From Acidovorax sp. NO-1 (GTDB lineage: Bacteria > Pseudomonadota > Gammaproteobacteria > Burkholderiales > Burkholderiaceae_C), in NCBI RefSeq assembly GCF_000238595.1, contig NZ_AGTS01000079.1, positions 1 through 48,496 on the forward strand: a stretch of DNA of 48,496 bases. Direction: 5' to 3'. This document shows positions 8,782 through 18,879 of this stretch, in pieces. The position numbers and the translations under genes were made by a program. The notes beneath the pieces were generated by a model. It was not told the origin of the DNA and made no database searches. It saw only the letters and a list, made by a program, of their open reading frames with translations. Every line of letters starts with the position of its first letter. Positions within the stretch are counted from its first letter, which is position 1.

Positions 8782-9885
8782 ATGTCTTCCTCCTCCTCTC
8801 GCCCGCCTGCCGGCCCCGCCGCCGCCCCAGCCTCCGACGTTGGCGGCCCATCGTCTTCTGCGCCTGCGGCCGGTAGGCCCGTGCTGCGCCGCCCGACCCT
8901 GGCGGCCAAACCCGCCCCGCCCACGCGGCCTGCGCAGCCGCCCAGGGCCCCACGGCCCGACCGCGCGCCCGCGCCGTCGGGTTACCGTGTGGCATCGGGC
9001 GCGTTTGTGGCGCCCGTGCGCCAGGTGCCTGCGCCTGCCACCAGCACCGTGGGCGGCCTGCCCACCTCGCGCCTGAACAAGCGCATGGCCGAGCTGGGCC
9101 TGTGTTCGCGCCGCGAGGCCGACGACTGGGTGGAGCAGGGCTGGGTCAAGGTCAACGGTGTGTTGGCCACCATGGGCCAGCAGGTTACGGCGGCCGACCG
9201 CATCGAGGTGGACAAGATTGCCCAGGGTTTCCAGGAGCAGCGCGTCACCATCCTGCTGAACAAACCCATTGGCTATGTGAGCGGCCAGGCCGAGGACGGC
9301 CACACGCCCGCCGTTGCGCTGATCAATCCCCGCACCCACTGGCGCGATGACCCCAGCCGCAACCGCTTCTCGCCGCCGCAGCTGCGGGGCCTGGCACCTT
9401 GCGGACGGCTCGATATCGACTCGGTGGGCCTCTTGGTGCTGACGCAGGACGGCCGCGTGGCCCGGCAGATCATTGGCGAGGACTCCGAGATGGAAAAGGA
9501 GTACCTCGTGCGCGTGGTCTACCCGGCACCGGGCCAGGCGGTGCCACGCCACCCCGGCGAGCGCTCCGCGCCGCTGCAGGAAATCGACGAGCGTGACCCG
9601 GTCAGCACCAACGTGCAGGCGGTGTTTCCCCGAGAGTTGCTGGAGCGCCTGCGCCATGGCCTGAGCCTGGACGGCGAGCCGCTCAAGCCCGCCAGGGTCG
9701 ATTGGCAAAACCCCGAGCAGCTGCGTTTTGTGCTCACGGAAGGCAAAAAACGCCAGATCCGCCGCATGTGCGAGCTGGTGGGGCTCAAGGTGGTGGGCCT
9801 CAAGCGCATCCGCATCGGCCGCGTGACCCTGGGCAATCTGCCCGTGGGGCAGTGGCGCTACCTGTCGCCCAACGAGCGGTTCTGA
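8782..9885 (+). CDS. 23S rRNA pseudouridine synthase, RluF/RluB family
   Basis: A 367-residue protein that isomerises a uridine in 23S rRNA to pseudouridine. The first roughly 95 residues are a low-complexity Pro/Ala/Arg-rich extension typical of betaproteobacterial members. Then come an S4 RNA-binding domain ([20 protein letters not shown]) and the RsuA/RluB/E/F catalytic domain with [17 protein letters not shown], whose first Asp is the nucleophile. The following EKEYLV segment and the C-terminal [18 protein letters not shown] motif favour RluF over RluB, but the exact target uridine is inference. The start is the first ATG after the MITE-like element; an upstream start would read through the element and is rejected. 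Confidence 0.88.
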   Translation: MSSSSSRPPAGPAAAPASDVGGPSSSAPAAGRPVLRRPTLAAKPAPPTRPAQPPRAPRPDRAPAPSGYRVASGAFVAPVRQVPAPATSTVGGLPTSRLNKRMAELGLCSRREADDWVEQGWVKVNGVLATMGQQVTAADRIEVDKIAQGFQEQRVTILLNKPIGYVSGQAEDGHTPAVALINPRTHWRDDPSRNRFSPPQLRGLAPCGRLDIDSVGLLVLTQDGRVARQIIGEDSEMEKEYLVRVVYPAPGQAVPRHPGERSAPLQEIDERDPVSTNVQAVFPRELLERLRHGLSLDGEPLKPARVDWQNPEQLRFVLTEGKKRQIRRMCELVGLKVVGLKRIRIGRVTLGNLPVGQWRYLSPNERF

Positions 9886-9928
9886 AGACCGCTGGCCTCA
9901 CACCGCATTCCCGAACGGAGCCGTCCGC

Positions 9929-11197
9929 ATGCCCAATCCCTCTCGGCCGCGCGCCGCTTTGGCACCAGTCCCCCGATCCAATCCGCTGCGCCAGCTGCGC
10001 GCCTCCGATCTGCGCGGTGTGGCACGGCTGGCAACACAGGCCACCACCAGCATCAGCCACGTGGCCGAGGGCGTGCACCAGTCGGTGCTGGGAACGCTGG
10101 GGCTTCCCGGGGGGGCGCAGCCGGGGCAGGCTCGCGGGCTCACGGGGCTGGTGTACCAGAGCATCCGGGGTGTGACCCGCCTGGTCGATGCGGGCCTGCA
10201 GGCCGGCCTGGCGCGGCTGGAGCCGTTTTTTGGCCCTGATGAGCCCCCTTCATCGGTGCACTGGGAGCGCGAGGCCGTACTGGCCGCCCTCAATGGCGTG
10301 ATGGGCGACCGCCTGCAACATGACAACAACCCGCTGTGCACGCGCATGGGGTTCTATCGGGATGGCCAGCCCCTGGACCTTGCCAACCTGGCTGCCAGCG
10401 GCGCTGCCACCGGCAAGCTGCTGGTGCTGGTTCATGGCCTGTGCATGAACGATCTGCAGTGGCGGCACCAGGGCCATGACCATGGCGCGTACCTTGCGCA
10501 GGCGCTGGGCTACACCCCGGTCTACCTGCGCTACAACACGGGCCTGCATACCTCGGAAAACGGCGCGCAGCTGGCGGCGCAGCTGGAATCGCTGATCACC
10601 GCCTGGCCTGTGCCCGTGACCGAGTTGGCCGTGCTGGCCCACAGCATGGGGGGGCTGGTGGCCCGCAGCGCCTGCCAGCAGGCGCAACAGGCGGGCGGGC
10701 AGGGCTGGCTGGCGCTGCTGCGCCACCTCATATTTCTGGGCACTCCCCACCACGGCGCGCCGCTGGAGAAAGCGGGCCACTGGGTCGATACCCTGCTGGG
10801 CAGCACACCGTATTCCCGCCCCTTTGCACGGCTGGCGCAGCTGCGCAGTGCGGGCATCACCGACCTGCGCTACGGCCACGTGCTGGAGTCTGACTGGCAG
10901 GGGTGTGACCGCTTCCTGCGCCATCCCGACCGTCGCACGCCGGTGCCGCTGCCCGAAGGCGTGGCGTGTTTTGCCATCGCGGCCACCCTGGCGCCGCGGC
11001 GCAGCCCGTCGGCGGAGCGGCTGGTGGGGGACGGGTTGGTGCCCTTGCGCAGCGCGCTGGGCATCCACGATGATGCCCGGCGTACCCTGGGTTTTGGCAA
11101 GGCCCGGCAGGCCGTGTACCACCGCATGGGCCACCTGGCGCTGCTGGGCGACGCCGTTGTGGCGCAGCAGCTGCAGCACTGGCTGGAGCCAGCATGA
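9929..11197 (+). CDS. Alpha/beta hydrolase, lipase-like (PGAP1/triacylglycerol-lipase type)
   Basis: A 422-residue cytoplasmic-looking protein with no clear signal peptide. The oxyanion-hole strand is LVLVHGLCMNDLQW, the nucleophile elbow is AHSMGGLVARS (Ser near residue 239), and GTPHHGAPLEKAG follows as in bacterial lipases and PGAP1-like esterases. A DGLVP-type segment probably supplies the acidic residue and HMGHLALL near the C-terminus the His of the triad. A long N-terminal region (about 1-150) precedes the hydrolase fold. The substrate is unknown; an acyl ester is likely. It follows the pseudouridine synthase by 43 bases and has GGAG nearby upstream. Confidence 0.8.
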   Translation: MPNPSRPRAALAPVPRSNPLRQLRASDLRGVARLATQATTSISHVAEGVHQSVLGTLGLPGGAQPGQARGLTGLVYQSIRGVTRLVDAGLQAGLARLEPFFGPDEPPSSVHWEREAVLAALNGVMGDRLQHDNNPLCTRMGFYRDGQPLDLANLAASGAATGKLLVLVHGLCMNDLQWRHQGHDHGAYLAQALGYTPVYLRYNTGLHTSENGAQLAAQLESLITAWPVPVTELAVLAHSMGGLVARSACQQAQQAGGQGWLALLRHLIFLGTPHHGAPLEKAGHWVDTLLGSTPYSRPFARLAQLRSAGITDLRYGHVLESDWQGCDRFLRHPDRRTPVPLPEGVACFAIAATLAPRRSPSAERLVGDGLVPLRSALGIHDDARRTLGFGKARQAVYHRMGHLALLGDAVVAQQLQHWLEPA

Positions 11198-11326
11198 GGC
11201 GAACCTGGTGGCGCCTTCCTGGGTGCGCAAGCGGTGTCGATGGTCTGTTTTGGCCTGCGAGCGGTGTTGCCCCGCGTGGGGCTGACGCTACCATCCCACC
11301 ACGAACTGAATAACAAGGAGCAATGA

Positions 11327-12262
11327 GTGAGCGACAAGAAATACCGCCTGGTAACCCGCAGCGATTTTGACGGCCTGGTCTGTGCCGTGCTGCTCAATGA
11401 GTTGGAACTCATCGACGAGATCACCTTCGTGCATCCGAAAGACATGCAGGATGGCAAGGTCGCCATTACCAGCCGCGATATCACCACCAACCTGCCCTAT
11501 GTGCCCGGCGCGCACATGGTGTTCGACCACCACGAGTCCGAAACCATCCGCAACTCGGGCCGGCGCGACGAGAACCACATCATCGAGGCGCACGCTCCCT
11601 CGGCCGCACGCGTGGTCTACAACTATTACGGCGGCAAGGCCGCGTTTCCCCGCATTACCGAGGAAATGATGGCCGCCGTGGACCAGGCCGACTCGGCCCA
11701 GTATTCGCGCGACGACATCTTGAACCCCCAGGGCTGGGTGCTGCTGAACTACCTCATGGACTCGCGCACGGGCCTGGGGCGGTTTCGGGAGTTCCGCATC
11801 AGCAACTACGCGCTGATGATGGACCTGATCCAGTACTGCCGTGACCACACGATTGACGAGATCCTGGCCCTGCCGGATGTGCAGGAGCGCGTGCAGCTCT
11901 ACCGCGAGCACGCCCCCAAGGCCCAGGCCCAGCTGCAAAGCTGCGCCATCCGCATCGGCAACCTGGTGGTGCTGGACCTGCGCGACGAGGAAACCATCTG
12001 GGCCACCAACCGGTTCATGATCTATGCGCTGTTCCCCCAGTGCAACATCTCCATCCATGTGATGTGGGGCCTGCAAAAGCAGAACACCGTGTTTGCCACC
12101 GGAAAATCCATCCTGGACCGCAGCAGCAACACCCATGTGGGCAACCTGATGCTGGAGTTTGGCGGCGGCGGCCACGCTGCGGCGGGCACCTGCCAGGTGG
12201 CCAACGACAAGGCCGACGCCATGCTCAAGACGCTGATCGAGCGCATCACCAACGACGGCTGA
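11327..12262 (+). CDS. DHH-family phosphoesterase
   Basis: A 311-residue protein starting with GTG at 11327, chosen because AAGGAG lies seven bases upstream; the nearby ATG at 11323 is in another frame. The DHH domain shows the metal-binding [13 protein letters not shown] and FDHHESE motifs, and the DHHA1 domain carries [12 protein letters not shown] near the C-terminus (about 280-295). These define manganese-dependent phosphodiesterases or phosphatases such as exopolyphosphatase, NrnA or GdpP relatives. Which substrate (short RNA, pAp, polyphosphate or a cyclic dinucleotide) cannot be decided from sequence. No membrane segment or PAS/GGDEF domain is present. Confidence 0.85.
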   Translation: MSDKKYRLVTRSDFDGLVCAVLLNELELIDEITFVHPKDMQDGKVAITSRDITTNLPYVPGAHMVFDHHESETIRNSGRRDENHIIEAHAPSAARVVYNYYGGKAAFPRITEEMMAAVDQADSAQYSRDDILNPQGWVLLNYLMDSRTGLGRFREFRISNYALMMDLIQYCRDHTIDEILALPDVQERVQLYREHAPKAQAQLQSCAIRIGNLVVLDLRDEETIWATNRFMIYALFPQCNISIHVMWGLQKQNTVFATGKSILDRSSNTHVGNLMLEFGGGGHAAAGTCQVANDKADAMLKTLIERITNDG

Positions 12263-12333
12263 TCCCGGCGCCCCCGGCTGGGTGGCGGGCAGCCGCCCGC
12301 GCGGGCCCTTGAAAACCGGGCGCATGCCCCTAC

Positions 12334-12367
12334 ATCACGCCTGCTGGCCCGGCAGGCGTGATTTTTT
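12334..12367 (+). terminator. Rho-independent terminator after DHH phosphoesterase
   Basis: ATCACGCCTGC and GCAGGCGTGAT form a perfect 11-bp stem around a 7-base loop, followed by TTTTTT. It lies about 70 bases after the phosphoesterase stop and 53 bases before htpG, separating the two transcripts. Confidence 0.9.
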
Positions 12368-12419
12368 GTGCCGGGCCCTGTTCTTCCGTATCGACCGAAT
12401 CCACAGAGAGAAACCCTCC

Positions 12420-14393
12420 ATGAGCAAGCAAACCCTGTCGTTCCAGGCCGAAGTGGCCCAGCTGCTGCACCTGGTCACCCATTCGCTGTATTCCAACCAG
12501 GAAATCTTCCTGCGCGAGCTGATCTCCAACGCGTCGGACGCCTGCGACAAGCTTCGTTTTGAGGCGCTGGACAAGCCCGCCCTGTACGAAGACGCCCCCA
12601 ACCTCGAAGTGCGTGTGACCTTCGACAAGGCAGCCAAGACGCTGACCATCACCGACAACGGCATCGGCATGAGCCCGCAGGAGGCCATCGACCACCTGGG
12701 AACGATTGCCAAGAGCGGCACCAAGGACTTCATGGGCCGACTCTCAGGCGACCAGAAGGCGGACGCCCAGCTCATCGGCCAGTTTGGTGTGGGCTTTTAT
12801 TCGGGCTTCATCGTGGCCGACAAGATCACCGTGGAATCGCGCCGTGCAGGCCTTGCGGCCGAAGAAGGCGTGCGCTGGATCAGCGGCGGTACGGGGGATT
12901 TCGAGGTGGAAACCATCACCCGCGCCGCACGCGGCACCAGCATCATCCTGCACCTGCGCGAAGAGGCTGAGGAGTATCTCAACGCCTGGAAGCTCAAGCA
13001 GGTCATCGCCAAGTATTCCGACCACATCAGCCTGCCCATCCTGATGGAAAAGGAAGAGTGGAAAGATGGCGAGCTCATCAACCCCAGCGACGAAAACGGT
13101 GGCCGCCAGCCCGGCGGCATGGTCAAGACCGGCGAGTGGGAAACCATCAACAAGGCCAGCGCCCTGTGGACGCGCCCCAAGAAGGACATCACCGAAGAAC
13201 AGTACGCCGAGTTCTACAAGACCATCAGCCACGACCACGAGGCCCCGCTCACCTGGGCGCACAACCGCGTCGAGGGCAACACCGAGTACACGCAGCTCTT
13301 GTACATCCCCGCCAAGGCGCCGTTCGATTTGTGGAACCGCGACAAGAAGGCAGGCGTGAAGCTGTACGTGAAGCGCGTGTTCATCATGGACGACGCCGAG
13401 GCGCTGATGCCCACCTACCTGCGCTTTGTGAAGGGCGTGATCGACTCGGCCGACCTGCCGCTGAACGTGAGCCGCGAGCTGCTGCAGGAAAGCCGCGACG
13501 TGCGCGCCATCCGCGAAGGCAGCACCAAGCGCGTGCTCTCCATGCTGGAAGACCTGGCCAAGCACGACAAGCATGACACCGCGGCCAATGCCGATGGCGT
13601 GACCGATGTGGTCGATGCCGACGACAAGGCCAAGGAAGGCAAGTACACCGCCTTCTACAGCGAGTTTGGCGCTGTGCTGAAGGAAGGCCTGGGCGAAGAC
13701 TTTGGCAACCGCGAGCGCCTGGCCAAGCTGCTGCGCTTTGCCTCCACCACCAGCGACGCTGTGACGGTGGGCTTTGCCGACTACAAGGCGCGCATGAAGG
13801 AAGGCCAGGAGGCGATTTACTACATCACCGCCGACACCCTGGCTGCTGCCAAGAACAGTCCACAGCTCGAAGTCTTCAAGAAGAAGGGCATCGAGGTCCT
13901 GCTGATGACCGACCGCGTGGACGAGTGGGCACTGAACTACCTGCACGAGTTTGACGGCACCCCGCTGCAAAGCGTGGCCAAGGGCGCCGTGGACCTGGGC
14001 AAGCTGCAGGACGAGGCCGAGAAGAAGGCCGCTGAAGAGGCTGCCGAGGCGTTCAAACCCGTGCTCGCCAAGCTCAAGGAAGCATTGAAGGACAAGGCCG
14101 AAGACGTGCGCGTGACCACCCGCCTCGTCGATTCACCCGCCTGCCTGGTGGTGCAGGACGATGGCATGAGCACCCAGCTGGCGCGCATGCTCAAGCAGGC
14201 TGGCCAGCAGGCGCCCGAGACCAAACCCGTGCTGGAAGTGAATGCCGAGCACGCGCTGGTCAAGAAGCTCGACGGCAGCGTGCACTTCCACGATCTGGCC
14301 CACATCCTGTTCGACCAGGCGCTGCTGGCCGAAGGCGGCTTGCCGGAAGACCCGGCGGCCTACGTCAAGCGCGTGAACGCCCTGTTGGCCTGA
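12420..14393 (+). CDS. htpG: Molecular chaperone HtpG (bacterial Hsp90)
   Basis: A 657-residue ATP-dependent chaperone that remodels client proteins in the cytoplasm as a homodimer. The N-terminal GHKL ATPase domain (about 1-230) is complete: [26 protein letters not shown] and GQFGVGFYS form the nucleotide pocket and lid. The middle domain (about 235-500) has the NVSRELLQE segment with the conserved catalytic Arg, and the C-terminal dimerisation domain follows. Length is close to the family norm (E. coli 624) with an Ala/Glu/Lys-rich insert near 560-580. The start is the ATG giving [19 protein letters not shown]; earlier in-frame starts run through the preceding terminator. A strong terminator lies on each side, so it is probably monocistronic. 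Confidence 0.97.
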   Translation: MSKQTLSFQAEVAQLLHLVTHSLYSNQEIFLRELISNASDACDKLRFEALDKPALYEDAPNLEVRVTFDKAAKTLTITDNGIGMSPQEAIDHLGTIAKSGTKDFMGRLSGDQKADAQLIGQFGVGFYSGFIVADKITVESRRAGLAAEEGVRWISGGTGDFEVETITRAARGTSIILHLREEAEEYLNAWKLKQVIAKYSDHISLPILMEKEEWKDGELINPSDENGGRQPGGMVKTGEWETINKASALWTRPKKDITEEQYAEFYKTISHDHEAPLTWAHNRVEGNTEYTQLLYIPAKAPFDLWNRDKKAGVKLYVKRVFIMDDAEALMPTYLRFVKGVIDSADLPLNVSRELLQESRDVRAIREGSTKRVLSMLEDLAKHDKHDTAANADGVTDVVDADDKAKEGKYTAFYSEFGAVLKEGLGEDFGNRERLAKLLRFASTTSDAVTVGFADYKARMKEGQEAIYYITADTLAAAKNSPQLEVFKKKGIEVLLMTDRVDEWALNYLHEFDGTPLQSVAKGAVDLGKLQDEAEKKAAEEAAEAFKPVLAKLKEALKDKAEDVRVTTRLVDSPACLVVQDDGMSTQLARMLKQAGQQAPETKPVLEVNAEHALVKKLDGSVHFHDLAHILFDQALLAEGGLPEDPAAYVKRVNALLA

Positions 14394-14423
14394 TCCATCG
14401 GCTCCAAGGGATATATTTGGGGC

Positions 14424-14474
14424 TAAATTGGCCTCCAGCGCTTACCCAGTAAGCGCTGGCAGCTATCAAAATAG
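14424..14474 (+). repeat. Two-hairpin intergenic repeat, copy C
   Basis: AGCGCTTACCCAGTAAGCGCT forms a perfect 9-bp stem, and CTATCAAAATAG a short second stem. Relative to copy H the stem has C-G in place of T-A (CTTAC/GTAAG versus CTTAT/ATAAG), a compensatory change. It abuts the htpG terminator in a convergent gap. Confidence 0.85.
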
Positions 14475-14508
14475 AAAACCCCGGCTGCTGTGGCAGACCG
14501 GGGTTTTT
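14475..14508. terminator. Bidirectional terminator between htpG and the 102-residue unknown
   Basis: AAACCCCGG pairs with CCGGGGTTT around a 13-base loop, followed by a T run on the plus strand and preceded by A residues (a T run on the minus strand). It serves the 3' end of htpG and lies downstream of the convergent small gene. Confidence 0.85.
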
Positions 14509-14544
14509 GCATGTTGATGTGGGGCCGGCCGCAGCGGTGCGGCG

Positions 14545-14853
14545 TCACTCCTCGGGCTCGGCCTGCTCCAGGATGCGGGAGTGCGCGCGGTTGCGCTCCT
14601 GCGGGTTGGCGGCGATCAGCTCCCGCAGCGCCCCTTGCGGGATGCGCAGCCCCTTGCGCCGGTCGTTCTTGACTGGCAGATTGCGCCAGCCCGAAAGAAC
14701 CAGCCAGTCCCACAGCTCGCGGGAGATGGGCTGATCGACGGACATTTTGACTTCGCCGCGGATGATGGTGCTGCCGACCTGCGGGAGCGGGCCTACCGGC
14801 GCAGGTTTGCGCTGCTGGCGGATGGAAAACAGGTTTCGAAGCAGATCCTTCAT
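14545..14853 (-). CDS. Conserved hypothetical protein, 102 residues
   Basis: I do not recognise a named family. The start at MKDLLRNLFSIRQQ is chosen because upstream extension runs into the kinase gene in an unlikely composition. The protein is basic at the N-terminus; its middle part SVDQPISRELWDWLVLSGWR and RKGLRIPQGALRELIAA looks like a small folded helical domain, and the tail is acidic (EQAEPEE). No signal peptide or membrane segment is seen. It follows the SrkA kinase by 101 bases on the same strand and may be co-transcribed. Confidence 0.65.
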   Translation of the reverse strand: MKDLLRNLFSIRQQRKPAPVGPLPQVGSTIIRGEVKMSVDQPISRELWDWLVLSGWRNLPVKNDRRKGLRIPQGALRELIAANPQERNRAHSRILEQAEPEE

Positions 14854-14954
14854 GGGCAGGCCAACTCGCTGGGGGATGAACGAACCTGCAGCATAGCCCA
14901 GGCGCGCAGCAAGCCCAAGCCGCTGTGGCAAGGGCGGGGCGCGCTCACGCCGCC

Positions 14955-15995
14955 TCAGGCCATAAGGGGCTCTTCCGCCATCGCCTCGATCTGCTCGATC
15001 AGCATGTCCACCTGCCCTCGCCAGTAGTCGCTGCTGCCAAACCACGGGAAGTTGGCGGGGAAGATCGGGTCTTGCCAGCGGCGCGCGAGCCAGGCGCTGT
15101 AGTGGATCAGGCGCAGCGTGCGCAGCGGCTCGATGAGCGCCAGCTCGCGGCGGTCAAAGTTGCGGAACTGCTCGTACCCGTCGATCAAGGCGCCGAGCTG
15201 GTGGGTGCGCTGGCGCCGATCTCCCGAGAGCAGCATCCACAGATCCTGCACGGCCGGGCCCATGCGCGCGTCGTCCAGGTCCACAAAATGCGGGCCGCCG
15301 CGGCCCCATTCATCCAGCGGGGTCCAGAGAATGTTGCCGGGGTGGCAGTCGCCGTGCAGGCGGATCAGGGCTGCATCTTTCAAGCCAAATTGGCCTGTAA
15401 CGCTTGATGGATAAGCACTGGCAGCTATCATTTCAAGAGCTTTGTCGCATTGCGCCTTCCAGGTCGCCTGCATGTCGAGCGGAATGATCTCGTTCATCAG
15501 CAGCCAGTCGCGCGATGCCGTGCCAAAGGAGGCCAGGTCCAGCGTGGGCCGGTGGTCAAACGGCTGGGCCGCGCCCACGGTGTGAATGCGGGCCAGAAAG
15601 CGGCCGATCCATTCGAGCACCTCGAAGTCGTCGAGCTCGGGCTGGCGCCCGCCGCGCCAGGGGCTGACGGAAAACGCAAAGCCATCGTGCTGGTGCAGGG
15701 TGGCGCCGCTCAGCACCAGCGGGCCCACGGCGGGCACTTCGGCGGCCATCAGTTCGGCGGCAAAGGCGTGCTCTTCGAGGATCTGCGCGTCACTCCACCG
15801 GCCGGGGCGGTAGAACTTGGCCACCACGCGCTCACCGTCTTCCAGTGTGACCTGGTACACCCGGTTTTCGTAGGATGACAGGGCCATGAGGCGGCCGTCG
15901 CCGTACAGGCCCACGCTGGCCAGCGCGTCCAGCACCACGTCGGGGGTGAGCTTGGAGAAGGGGTGCAGTGGCGAGGCGTCGGGAATAGAGTGCAT
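14955..15995 (-). CDS. srkA: Stress-response Ser/Thr kinase SrkA (YihE/RdoA family), with repeat-derived insertion
   Basis: A 346-residue aminoglycoside-phosphotransferase-fold kinase. YENRVYQV and VVAKFYRPGRWS supply the ATP-binding Lys, RLHGDCHPGNILW is the catalytic loop (Asp near 218) and FVDLDDARMGP the metal-binding Asp. In E. coli the protein counters envelope-stress and MazEF-linked death. Residues about 186-204 (ASAYPSSVTGQFGL region) are encoded by a copy of the intergenic repeat described separately, placed just before the catalytic loop without breaking the frame. The site is on an expected surface linker, so activity may be retained. Length is slightly above the E. coli protein (328), consistent with the insertion. 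Confidence 0.92.
   Translation of the reverse strand: MHSIPDASPLHPFSKLTPDVVLDALASVGLYGDGRLMALSSYENRVYQVTLEDGERVVAKFYRPGRWSDAQILEEHAFAAELMAAEVPAVGPLVLSGATLHQHDGFAFSVSPWRGGRQPELDDFEVLEWIGRFLARIHTVGAAQPFDHRPTLDLASFGTASRDWLLMNEIIPLDMQATWKAQCDKALEMIAASAYPSSVTGQFGLKDAALIRLHGDCHPGNILWTPLDEWGRGGPHFVDLDDARMGPAVQDLWMLLSGDRRQRTHQLGALIDGYEQFRNFDRRELALIEPLRTLRLIHYSAWLARRWQDPIFPANFPWFGSSDYWRGQVDMLIEQIEAMAEEPLMA
15385..15444 (+). repeat. Two-hairpin repeat copy D, inside srkA
   Basis: AAATTGGCCTGTAACGCTTG then ATGGATAAGCACTGGCAGCTATCATTT aligns with the intergenic copies from the AAATTGGCC lead to the GGCAGCTATCA tail. The hairpin arms are eroded (CGCTT/AAGCA). It contributes about 20 codons to srkA in frame and in the antisense orientation relative to translation. 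Confidence 0.75.
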
Positions 15996-16083
15996 TCACT
16001 CATTCTCGCCGGTCCGTTGCGCTTCAGCCGTGCCATACTTTTAACAGCTGGTTACAAGTTCAGTTTCAATACAAGGGGCGCGC

Positions 16084-17658
16084 ATGGCGTTGAGCATCAA
16101 AACCAAGATATGGCTGCCGGCCATTGCCGTGAGCATGGGGCTGGTACTCATGTCAGTGGGCTCGGCGGTGCGCACGGTGCAGTCGCAGGCGATCACGGTC
16201 AAAGAGCAGTCCGACCAGCAGAGCAAGCTGGAGCTGGCGTCGCGCTGGCGCGGCCTGGCCGAGGCGCAGGCCTTGCGCACCCTGGGCGCGGCGCTGGCGG
16301 CCGATGAGGCTTCGGCCGCCCTGCTGCAGGGCGGGCAGGAGCAGGACCAGCAGGAGCTGGCGCAGGTGCAATCGGCGCTGGGCACGCTGCTCACCACGCC
16401 GACGGAGCGCGCTGCGCTGGTCGCCGCCACGCAGCAGGCGCAGGCGCTGAAGGCATCGCTGGACGCGGCGCAACAGCTCAAGGCCGGGGGCGATGCGGCC
16501 GCGCTGCAGGCACACATCCGGGGCGACACCCAGGGCAAGCTCAAGGCGTTTCAGAGCGCGCAGCAGGACATGGTGCGCCTGACCGAACGCGGCGCCACCG
16601 AGTTGCGCGACAAGGCGGGTACCGAGCGGCTCAAAACCGTGTGGGGCGTGGCGGGCATCATGGCCATCATCATCTTGGCCGTGTGTATCGGCACAAGGCT
16701 GGTGCAGCGCGGTGTGACCGAACCCCTGGCCGACATTGTTCAGGTGGCGCGTTCCATTGGCGCGGGTGACCTGACGGTGCGCATCGGCACCGACCGCCAG
16801 GATGAAATGGGCGAGGTGCTGCGCGCGCTGGCGCAGATGTCGCAATCCCTGGCGGAACTGGTGGGACAGGTGCAGCGCTCGGCGGGCAGCATCGGTACGG
16901 CCAGCGTCGAGATTGCCCATGGCAACCACGACCTTTCCAGCCGCACGGAGGCCACCGCCGCCCATCTGCAGCGCGCATCGTCCACGCTGGACCACCTCAG
17001 CGGCGCGGTGGGGCAGTCGGCCGCTTCGGCCCGCGAGGCCAATGCGCTGGCGGCTTCGGCCTTCACGTTGTCGCAAAGCGGCGGCCAGTCGGTCAGCGAG
17101 GTGGTGCACACCATGCACCGCATCGACAGCTCATCCAAGAAAATCGTGGACATCATTGCCGTCATTGACGGCATTGCGTTCCAGACCAACATCCTGGCGC
17201 TGAACGCCGCCGTGGAAGCGGCCCGCGCCGGTGAGCAGGGGCGTGGTTTTGCGGTGGTGGCCAGCGAGGTGCGCTCGCTGGCCGGGCGCTCGGCAGAGGC
17301 CGCGCGCGAGGTCAAGGCGCTGATTTCCGCCTCGGTCGAAAACGTGGAAGCCGGTACGGCCCTGGTGGACCGCGCGGGGCAGACCATGCAGGAGATCGTG
17401 CAATCGGTCCAGCGCGTCAGCGGCATCATCGAGGAGATCACCGCCAGCACCGCTGAACAAAGCGGCGACATGCAACTGGTGAACTCCGCCGTGGGCGAAC
17501 TGGAGCAGATGACCCAGCAGAACGCGGCCCTGGTGGAGCAAAGCGCCGCAGCGGCCGGTGCCATGAGCGAGCAGGCGGCGGTGCTGGAACGCCTGGTGGG
17601 GCGCTTCAAGCTGGCCCATGCCGGGCCTGCCTCGCAGGCGCGGTTGACGGCCGGCTAA
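16084..17658 (+). CDS. Methyl-accepting chemotaxis protein
   Basis: A 524-residue chemoreceptor. Membrane helix 1 spans about 9-29 and helix 2 about 186-208 ([17 protein letters not shown]), with an Ala/Gln-rich periplasmic four-helix-type domain between. HAMP (about 210-262) and the signalling coiled coil follow; the tip has [20 protein letters not shown] and [20 protein letters not shown]. It ends in ARLTAG and lacks a CheR-binding pentapeptide. AAGGGG lies six bases upstream of the ATG. The cytoplasmic half is closely similar to that of the receptor at 2481-4169, while the sensor domains differ, so the two probably respond to different signals through one kinase array. No che genes are in the window. 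Confidence 0.93.
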   Translation: MALSIKTKIWLPAIAVSMGLVLMSVGSAVRTVQSQAITVKEQSDQQSKLELASRWRGLAEAQALRTLGAALAADEASAALLQGGQEQDQQELAQVQSALGTLLTTPTERAALVAATQQAQALKASLDAAQQLKAGGDAAALQAHIRGDTQGKLKAFQSAQQDMVRLTERGATELRDKAGTERLKTVWGVAGIMAIIILAVCIGTRLVQRGVTEPLADIVQVARSIGAGDLTVRIGTDRQDEMGEVLRALAQMSQSLAELVGQVQRSAGSIGTASVEIAHGNHDLSSRTEATAAHLQRASSTLDHLSGAVGQSAASAREANALAASAFTLSQSGGQSVSEVVHTMHRIDSSSKKIVDIIAVIDGIAFQTNILALNAAVEAARAGEQGRGFAVVASEVRSLAGRSAEAAREVKALISASVENVEAGTALVDRAGQTMQEIVQSVQRVSGIIEEITASTAEQSGDMQLVNSAVGELEQMTQQNAALVEQSAAAAGAMSEQAAVLERLVGRFKLAHAGPASQARLTAG

Positions 17659-17705
17659 ACCCGCCCCTCGGAACTGCGGCGCACCGGTGCACCGGCGCCC
17701 GGTGA

Positions 17706-18797
17706 TCAGGGCCGCATGCTGGCGATATGCCCTGCACGTGGGTGGCCGCTGCCCGCCAGCACGCTGGCAAACAACGCCTGCGTGGCCTGGGGGCCTGCAT
17801 GGTGCTGCACCACCAGCCAGGGCTGCGGCCCTGACGACACGGCGGCGCTGAACTGCTTCCACGCTGCCACCAGGCGGTCGTTCAGGCCCTGGGCGCCCCA
17901 GTCGGCATGGCGCTTCTTGACCTGGGCGGGCGCAAAGAACATCACCGGGCGCGGGCCGGGCAGTTGGCCCGCGCCGCCCAGATCGCCCACATGGCTCGCC
18001 CCCACCGAGCAGCTATAGGCCAGGCCGGTGACATGGGCGTGTATGCGCTGGCGCAGGCCCACGCTGCCCGCGAAGTCGATATAGACGCTGGGCGTGGCGC
18101 CGTCGATGGTGTCCAGTGCGTCGTAGGTGACCACGCGGTGGTAGCAGCCCAGGCTTTCGCAAAACGCCACGTTGCCGGGCGAGGTGAGGCCGATGACCTC
18201 GATGCCCTCGCGCTGTGCGAGCTGGAACGCGGTGCCGTAGGCCGTCTTGCTCGACGCGCTGGACAGCAGCATGCGTTTTGCACCAAAGAACTGCTGGTCG
18301 GCCAGAAAGTCGTCAATGAGCCACGAGGTGATGAACAGCGGCCGCAGCAGGGCCTGCACATCCTCGTTGTCAGCGCGGTACAGCCCGTCGGTGCTGGTGC
18401 GCAGATAGTGGTTGTAGACCGCATGCAGGCCCGCGCGGTGGGCGGCGCCGTCGCTGAAGCCCGTCGGACTCACACGCGCTGGCGACAGCACGGCCTGGCT
18501 GGCCATCGGCCAGTAGCCATACAGGCGCTCACCCACGGCCACGGCCGGGTGCAGCGACTGCACCACAGTGCCGAAGCCCCACACGGGCACGATGCCCCAG
18601 CCGGCCTCGCCGGTGGGGAAGAACTGCCAGTAGTTCAGCATGTCGCCCAGCGCGGCATAGGTGATGTTGTTGGCTGTGAGGGCGAAGGACTCGACCCGCA
18701 CGCGGACCTGGCCCTCGGCCAGCGGGGTGTCGTCGGTGGTCAACAGGCGGGTGGTGGCCAGCTGGTCCTGGCGCACGAGAAGGGTGGTGGTGCTCAT
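17706..18797 (-). CDS. DUF2855 family protein
   Basis: A 363-residue protein matching DUF2855, an uncharacterised family with a medium-chain dehydrogenase-like layout: an N-terminal GroES-like beta domain (VRVRVESFALTANNITYAAL) and a Rossmann-like middle (LLSSASSKTAYGTAF, then EVIGLTSPGNVAFCESLGCY). The typical GxGxxG dinucleotide motif is replaced by a Ser/Ala-rich SSASSKT, so the cofactor is uncertain. The reaction is unknown. It lies downstream of ohrR-ohr on the same strand but a hairpin terminator separates them. Confidence 0.8.
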   Translation of the reverse strand: MSTTTLLVRQDQLATTRLLTTDDTPLAEGQVRVRVESFALTANNITYAALGDMLNYWQFFPTGEAGWGIVPVWGFGTVVQSLHPAVAVGERLYGYWPMASQAVLSPARVSPTGFSDGAAHRAGLHAVYNHYLRTSTDGLYRADNEDVQALLRPLFITSWLIDDFLADQQFFGAKRMLLSSASSKTAYGTAFQLAQREGIEVIGLTSPGNVAFCESLGCYHRVVTYDALDTIDGATPSVYIDFAGSVGLRQRIHAHVTGLAYSCSVGASHVGDLGGAGQLPGPRPVMFFAPAQVKKRHADWGAQGLNDRLVAAWKQFSAAVSSGPQPWLVVQHHAGPQATQALFASVLAGSGHPRAGHIASMRP

Positions 18798-18810
18798 GGC
18801 GCCACGCTAA

Positions 18811-18845
18811 ACGAAACGGCCCGCTGGCTCAACACCAGCGGGCCG
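18811..18845 (-). terminator. Terminator downstream of ohr
   Basis: CGGCCCGCTGG and CCAGCGGGCCG form a perfect 11-bp stem with a 7-base loop. On the minus strand it is followed by TTTCGTTT. It lies 35 bases past the ohr stop codon. Confidence 0.8.
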
Positions 18846-18879
18846 CTTTGGTGACAGGACAGGCGCCCTGCCCGCGTAC

